A DNA stretch of 5,734 nucleotides from an uncultured Pseudomonas sp. GTDB taxonomy: Bacteria > Pseudomonadota > Gammaproteobacteria > Pseudomonadales > Pseudomonadaceae. The notes under the pieces were generated by a model, which was not told the DNA's origin, searched no databases, and worked only from the letters and a program-made list of their open reading frames with translations. A program made the translations under genes and the position numbers. The DNA lies in contig NZ_CAMPHN010000250.1 in the NCBI RefSeq assembly GCF_946885885.1, forward strand, positions 1 through 5,734, written 5' to 3'. This document shows positions 1 to 5,734 of this stretch, one piece after another (position 1 is the stretch's first letter; every line of letters starts with the position of its first letter).

Positions 1-5
1 AACCT

Positions 6-27
6 GTAGGAGCCAGCTTGCTGGCGA
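6..27 (+). repeat. REP-like palindromic element
   Basis: A GTAG head (6-9) is followed by GGAGC and the palindrome GCCAGC-TT-GCTGGC (12-25), then GA. This is the layout of the REP elements scattered between Pseudomonas genes, with consensus close to GTAGGAGCnAGCTTGCTnGCGA, which are usually mobilised by RAYT transposases. Only one unit is visible, and a partner unit could lie left of the window edge. It is seen directly as a palindrome. The family assignment rests on memory of the consensus. Confidence 0.75.
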
Positions 28-45
28 TGCTTTTGATTCAGATTC

Positions 46-120
46 GTAGGGTGGATGGCGCTTTATCCATCCACCAGTAGCGCGACGCGATGGTGGATGA
101 AAAAGGCGTCATCCCCCTAC
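46..120. repeat. 75-nt imperfect inverted repeat, MITE/REP-like
   Basis: The two ends are inverted copies of each other. The left arm (46-76) starts GTAGGGTGGATGGCGC, and the reverse complement of the right arm (90-120) starts GTAGGGGGATGACGCC. The arms differ by one deleted T and a few substitutions and stay complementary for about 30 nt, around a short GCGC-rich centre (77-89). The left arm also folds on itself: 50-58 pairs with 67-75, a 9-bp stem with an 8-nt loop. Similar GTAGGGTGGAT...ATCCACCCTAC elements occur in many Pseudomonas intergenic regions (from memory). It encodes no credible protein and looks like a small non-autonomous repeat. It may also limit read-through from the leftward hydrolase gene. 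Confidence 0.6.
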
Positions 121-142
121 CCAACTTGAACCAGATACCGCT

Positions 143-159
143 CCCGGATTGCATCCGGG
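143..159 (-). terminator. GC hairpin downstream of the hydrolase gene
   Basis: CCCGGAT (143-149) and ATCCGGG (153-159) form a perfect 7-bp stem with a TGC loop. It starts 16 nt beyond the hydrolase stop on the minus strand. No U-tract follows in either direction, so it is not a classical intrinsic terminator. It could mark the transcript 3' end or be part of the neighbouring repeat cluster. Confidence 0.35.
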
Positions 160-175
160 CTGCCGGCCCCTCCAC

Positions 176-856
176 TCACTTCAATAAAAACGCCGCTATC
201 GCATCCGCCGCCGTCTGCAGGTGCTGTTCGTGGCTGAAGCCCGAGCTTTTCAACGGTTTGAGGTCGTGGTCGGCGGCCGTCAACCAATTCACCGCGATCG
301 CCGTGGATAGCGGGTAAGCCGCCACCGTGGCGCGGTCGCCGAGGGCGTCGCGTTCGCCCTGGACGATCAGGGTCGGCGTTTGCAGGTCGGCCAAGTGGGC
401 GATCCGCGGTTTATTGGCCTTGCCGATGGCATAGAACGGATAGCCCAGGCATACCAAGGCATCGGCACCCAGTTCGTCGGCCAACAGACTGGCCATGCGC
501 CCGCCCATGGACTTGCCGCCGATCGCCAATGGCCCTGCGACCCGTTGGCGCACCAGGGCATATAGCTCGCACCACTGTTCGAGCAGTTTGGCCTGGGGGT
601 TGGGTGGGCGCTTTTTGCCGTCCAGGCGCCGTGCGGCCATATAAGCGAACTCGAAGCGCACCACCGCAACGCCCCGTGCCGCAAGGCTTTGCGCCATGGT
701 CTGCATGAACTCACTGTCCATCGGTGCGCCCGCGCCGTGGGCCAGAATCAGGGTCGCGCGCGCCTCGCCCGTGGGTTTATCCCACAACCAAGTCACTTGC
801 CCCTGCCCCTTCGCGCATTGATCCCCGTCAATACCGGCACATTGCCCTTTGCTCAT
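176..856 (-). CDS. Alpha/beta hydrolase, KANL3/TEX30-type
   Basis: This 226-residue soluble protein has no signal peptide or membrane segment. Its motifs are those of small alpha/beta hydrolases related to dienelactone hydrolase: an oxyanion-hole strand LILAHGAGAPMDS (36-48), a nucleophile elbow GGKSMGGRMA with Ser116, a likely acid Asp170 in LIVQGERDALG, and a likely catalytic His197 in AADHDLKPL. The RRLDGKKRPPNPQAKLLE stretch (76-93) is typical of the bacterial KANL3/TEX30 group. The substrate is unknown. The chosen ATG has a GAGG Shine-Dalgarno sequence 5 nt upstream, and the length is normal for the family. A GTG at codon 21 is the only plausible later start; it would shorten a weakly conserved N-terminus and remove the embedded ANR box from the coding region. 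The gene diverges from the cco operon. A role in respiration is not indicated by the protein itself. Confidence 0.88.
   Translation of the reverse strand: MSKGQCAGIDGDQCAKGQGQVTWLWDKPTGEARATLILAHGAGAPMDSEFMQTMAQSLAARGVAVVRFEFAYMAARRLDGKKRPPNPQAKLLEQWCELYALVRQRVAGPLAIGGKSMGGRMASLLADELGADALVCLGYPFYAIGKANKPRIAHLADLQTPTLIVQGERDALGDRATVAAYPLSTAIAVNWLTAADHDLKPLKSSGFSHEQHLQTAADAIAAFLLK
818..831 (+). promoter_or_regulatory. ANR/FNR-type box for the first cco operon
   Basis: TTGATCCCCGTCAA matches the ANR/FNR consensus TTGAT-N4-ATCAA at 9 of 10 specified bases. ANR is the oxygen-sensing 4Fe-4S regulator that activates low-oxygen genes in Pseudomonas. The box centre (824.5) would place a class II (-41.5) start point near 866, which leaves a leader of about 90 nt before ccoN. 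The site lies inside codons 9-13 (I-D-G-D-Q) of the divergent hydrolase gene. The upstream operon of the P. aeruginosa pair (cco2) is known to be ANR-activated, which supports the call. Confidence 0.75.
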
Positions 857-859
857 GCT
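854..859 (+). promoter_or_regulatory. Putative -10 element of the ANR-dependent promoter
   Basis: CATGCT sits exactly where the -10 hexamer should fall if the box at 818-831 is centred at -41.5. It matches TATAAT at only 3 of 6 positions. That is weak, but such weakness is common at promoters that need an activator. It overlaps the start codon of the divergent hydrolase. The call rests on spacing rather than on sequence strength. Confidence 0.35.
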
Positions 860-955
860 TGCCTCGCTTAAAGAGTCTGTTGGATCGCGGTGCAGATGGT
901 ACAGGCCCGCGACCCATGATTTTCAGCCCATAACCGTGGATGGAAACCCCCAAAG

Positions 956-2406
<1,451 letters not shown>

Positions 2407-2407
<1 letters not shown>

Positions 2408-3015
2408 TGAAACACGAAATCCTCGAGAAGAACATCGGCCTGATGGCCCTGGTGATGGTGCTGGCCGTGAGTATCGGCGGCCTGACCCAGATCGTCCCGC
2501 TGTTTTTCCAAGACGTCACCAACGAACCGGTGGCGGGTCTCAAGCCCTACACCGCGCTGCAACTGGAAGGCCGCGACGTGTATATCCGCGAAGGTTGCGT
2601 CGGTTGTCACTCGCAGATGATCCGCCCGTTCCGCGCCGAAACCGAGCGCTACGGCCACTACTCGGTCGCTGGCGAGAGCGTCTACGACCACCCCTTCCTG
2701 TGGGGCTCCAAGCGCACCGGCCCGGATTTGGCCCGGGTCGGCGGCCGCTACTCCGACGAGTGGCACCGCGCCCACCTGTACAACCCGCGCAACGTCGTAC
2801 CGGAATCGAAAATGCCGAGCTACCCCTGGCTGGTGGAGAACATTCTGGATGGCGCCGACACGGCCAAGAAGATGAGCGCCCTGCGCACGCTCGGCGTGCC
2901 CTACAGCGACGCGGACCTCGCCGGCGCGAGCGAAGCGGTCAAGGGCAAAAGCGAAATGGACGCGATGGTCGCCTACCTGCAAGTACTCGGCACTGCCGTG
3001 AAGAGCAAGAGGTAG
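2407..3015 (+). CDS. ccoO: cbb3 oxidase subunit II, mono-haem cytochrome c CcoO
   Basis: This 202-residue protein has the usual CcoO length. It has one N-terminal membrane anchor (about 10-33, [19 protein letters not shown]) and a periplasmic cytochrome c domain. The haem c site is CVGCH (Cys64, Cys67, His68), within the family signature [14 protein letters not shown]. Met136 in SKMPSYPWL is the probable sixth ligand. The subunit passes electrons from CcoP to CcoN. The start is fixed by a strong GGAAGGAG Shine-Dalgarno sequence at 2392-2399, 7 nt before the ATG, and by TGATG overlap with ccoN, which suggests translational coupling. The reading frame stays open well upstream into ccoN, but that part does not resemble any CcoO. 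Confidence 0.97.
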
Positions 3016-3017
3016 TC

Positions 3018-3203
3018 ATGGCATTCGACATCATCGATATCGGCACCCTGCGCGGCATAGGTACGGCACTGGTACTGCTGTCCTTCGTCTGCGTGACGCT
3101 CTGGGCTTATAGCAACAAGCGTCGCGTGGCGTTCAACGAGGCGGCACAGCTGCCTTTTGCCGACGAACCCAAGTCCGCTGCATTGAGGAGCGACACCCCA
3201 TGA
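3018..3203 (+). CDS. ccoQ: cbb3 oxidase small subunit CcoQ
   Basis: This 61-residue protein has one membrane helix (about 14-31, [18 protein letters not shown]), followed by a basic NKRR stop-transfer stretch and the conserved CcoQ-like tail [14 protein letters not shown]. CcoQ has no cofactor; in other bacteria it affects assembly and stability of the complex. The ATG lies 2 nt after the ccoO stop, with AAGAGG (3007-3012) as its Shine-Dalgarno sequence inside the ccoO tail. Its stop overlaps the ccoP start by 4 nt (ATGA). The same frame is open far upstream, but that part is only a shadow of ccoO. Confidence 0.93.
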   Translation: MAFDIIDIGTLRGIGTALVLLSFVCVTLWAYSNKRRVAFNEAAQLPFADEPKSAALRSDTP

Positions 3204-4147
3204 GCACCTTCTGGAGCTGGTATGTATCCCTGTTGACCATCGGCACTCTGCTCGCCCTGTTCTGGCTGATATTCGCCACCCGTAAGAGCGAAACCCACAA
3301 GAGTGAGACCGAACAGACCATGGGCCACGCCTTCGACGGCATCGAGGAGTATGACAACCCCCTGCCCAAATGGTGGTTCATGCTGTTCCTCGGCACCCTG
3401 GTCTTCTCGGTCATCTATCTGCTGTTCTACCCGGGCCTCGGCAACTTCAAAGGCCTGCACCCGACCTACGACGGCGGCTGGACCCAGGTGGCGCAATGGC
3501 AACAGGAGATGGATCAGGCCGATGAGCTTTACGGGCCGATCTTCGCCAAATATGCCGCCATGCCCTTGGCAGAAGTCGCCAAAGACGAACAGGCGCTGAA
3601 AATGGGCGGCCGTATGTTCGCCACCTATTGCGCGGTCTGCCACGGCTCGGACGCCAAAGGCTCGGTGGGCTTTCCCAACCTGACCGACAGCCATTGGCGC
3701 TGGGGCGGCGAGCCCGACGTGATCAAGGCCAGCATCCTCAACGGCCGTATCGGCGCGATGCCGGCCTGGGGCCAGGTGCTCGGCGAGGATGGCGTCAAAC
3801 AGGTGGCCGCCTATGTGCGCAACGGCCTGGCCGGTTTGCCTTTACCGGCGGACGGTCAGTTCGATCTGGCCCAAGGCGCGCAACTCTATAGCGGCAACTG
3901 CCAGGCCTGCCACGGCGCTACCGGTCAGGGCATGGCGATGATGGGTGCGCCGAACCTGACCCAGCCCGGCGGTTGGATCTACGGTTCCAGCCTGGCGCAG
4001 TTGCAGCAGACCATCCGCTATGGTCGCAGCGGCCAGATGCCGGCACAGGAGCAATACCTGGGTAACGACAAAGTGCACCTGTTGGCCGCCTATGTGCTGA
4101 ACCTCAGCCAAGGCAAAACGGCCGACCAGGCGCTGGCCGGACACTAA
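3200..4147 (+). CDS. ccoP: cbb3 oxidase subunit III, di-haem cytochrome c CcoP
   Basis: At 315 residues this has the usual CcoP size. Two N-terminal membrane helices (about 7-26 and 58-77) flank a short cytoplasmic loop that contains the CcoP signature [17 protein letters not shown] (43-59). Two periplasmic cytochrome c domains follow. Haem sites are CAVCH (Cys144, Cys147, His148) and CQACH (Cys234, Cys237, His238). The likely methionine ligands are Met187 (GAMPAWG) and Met280 (GQMPAQ). CcoP takes electrons from soluble or membrane cytochromes c and hands them to CcoO. The start overlaps the ccoQ stop (ATGA), with GAGGAG at 3185-3190, 9 nt upstream. It is the last gene of the operon; a strong hairpin begins 6 nt after its stop. 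Confidence 0.97.
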   Translation: MSTFWSWYVSLLTIGTLLALFWLIFATRKSETHKSETEQTMGHAFDGIEEYDNPLPKWWFMLFLGTLVFSVIYLLFYPGLGNFKGLHPTYDGGWTQVAQWQQEMDQADELYGPIFAKYAAMPLAEVAKDEQALKMGGRMFATYCAVCHGSDAKGSVGFPNLTDSHWRWGGEPDVIKASILNGRIGAMPAWGQVLGEDGVKQVAAYVRNGLAGLPLPADGQFDLAQGAQLYSGNCQACHGATGQGMAMMGAPNLTQPGGWIYGSSLAQLQQTIRYGRSGQMPAQEQYLGNDKVHLLAAYVLNLSQGKTADQALAGH

Positions 4148-4153
4148 GCGCAA

Positions 4154-4181
4154 ACCTGACGGCAGTTCGCTGCCGTCAGGT
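4154..4181 (+). terminator. Strong hairpin after ccoP, probable operon terminator
   Basis: ACCTGACGGCAG (4154-4165) and CTGCCGTCAGGT (4170-4181) form a perfect 12-bp stem closed by a TTCG tetraloop, an unusually stable loop. It starts 6 nt after the ccoP stop. No run of T follows, so it is not a textbook intrinsic terminator. It may work as a weak terminator, as a 3' barrier to exonucleases, or with Rho. A second small hairpin (CGCTG/CAGCG, 4182-4196) abuts it directly. Confidence 0.65.
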
Positions 4182-4196
4182 CGCTGCCAGACAGCG
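4182..4196 (+). repeat. Small hairpin abutting the post-ccoP stem-loop
   Basis: CGCTG (4182-4186) pairs with CAGCG (4192-4196) around the 5-nt loop CCAGA. It begins at the base following the 12-bp stem-loop, so the two could stack coaxially in the ccoP mRNA 3' end. The stem is short and could be chance. Confidence 0.3.
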
Positions 4197-4229
4197 CACC
4201 GGTCTGCGACCCAAGGTCGCACCCCCTCC

Positions 4230-4252
4230 GGGCAATACGCTTGCTATTGCCC
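4230..4252. repeat. Inverted repeat between the two cco operons
   Basis: GGGCAATA (4230-4237) and TATTGCCC (4245-4252) are perfect 8-bp arms around a 7-nt spacer. There is no U-tract on either side. It could be a second transcript-end hairpin or a dyad-symmetric protein site. I do not recognise it as a named regulator motif. Confidence 0.45.
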
Positions 4253-4338
4253 AACCTGAGCTAATCTTGTCCACAGCCGCCAGCCCTCACGATCTCCCCC
4301 TTCGTGCAGCACCAGCAGGTGCATGGACCCCGCGATAG

Positions 4339-5734
<1,396 letters not shown>

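Noticed and set aside
1..159. Possible CRISPR-like repeat cluster
   Set aside because: The repeats are inverted palindromes of different sequence, not regularly spaced direct repeats, and no cas gene is present.
90..317. Small rightward frame (75 residues) at the left end
   Set aside because: It starts inside the inverted repeat and runs antisense into the hydrolase gene; there is no ribosome binding site and no family resemblance.

Overview
The window looks like chromosomal DNA of a Pseudomonas, most likely of the P. fluorescens/P. putida side of the genus. The reasons are a GC-rich, strongly GC3-biased coding style, a REP-type palindrome headed by GTAGGAGC at the left edge, and two cbb3 cytochrome oxidase operons in tandem, an arrangement well known in this genus. 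Species cannot be fixed from the sequence alone.

Layout. Positions 1-175 are non-coding and repeat-rich: a REP-like palindrome (6-27), an imperfect 75-nt inverted repeat that looks like a small non-autonomous element (46-120), and a compact GC hairpin (143-159). A leftward gene (176-856) encodes a small alpha/beta hydrolase of the KANL3/TEX30 type with an intact Ser-Asp-His set. A short divergent intergenic region (857-955) follows. Then comes a complete rightward operon ccoN-ccoO-ccoQ-ccoP (956-4147), tightly packed with 1-nt, +2-nt and 4-nt junctions. After a 338-nt gap rich in hairpins (4148-4485), a second ccoN begins at 4486 and runs off the right edge. It is the first gene of the second operon.

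How the genes work together. CcoN is the catalytic haem b/b3-CuB subunit. CcoO (one haem c) and CcoP (two haems c) carry electrons from the cytochrome c pool to it, and CcoQ is a small membrane subunit linked to assembly or stability. Together they form a high-affinity, proton-pumping terminal oxidase for growth at low oxygen. Every metal and haem ligand motif I looked for is present in both CcoN copies and in CcoO and CcoP.

Regulation. The first operon has a near-consensus ANR/FNR box, TTGAT-CCCC-GTCAA (818-831). It lies inside the start of the divergent hydrolase gene, at the distance expected for a class II activated promoter. No such box is seen before the second ccoN, which instead has a plausible but modest sigma-70 promoter. 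This matches the P. aeruginosa arrangement, where the upstream operon (cco2) is ANR-induced and the downstream one (cco1) is more constitutive. I therefore leave the numeric suffix off the gene symbols, because numbering differs between species.

I do not see an undescribed system here. The points most worth a second look are the oxygen-regulator box embedded in a neighbour's coding sequence, the uneven, locally near-identical similarity between the two ccoN copies, and the structured inter-operon region.
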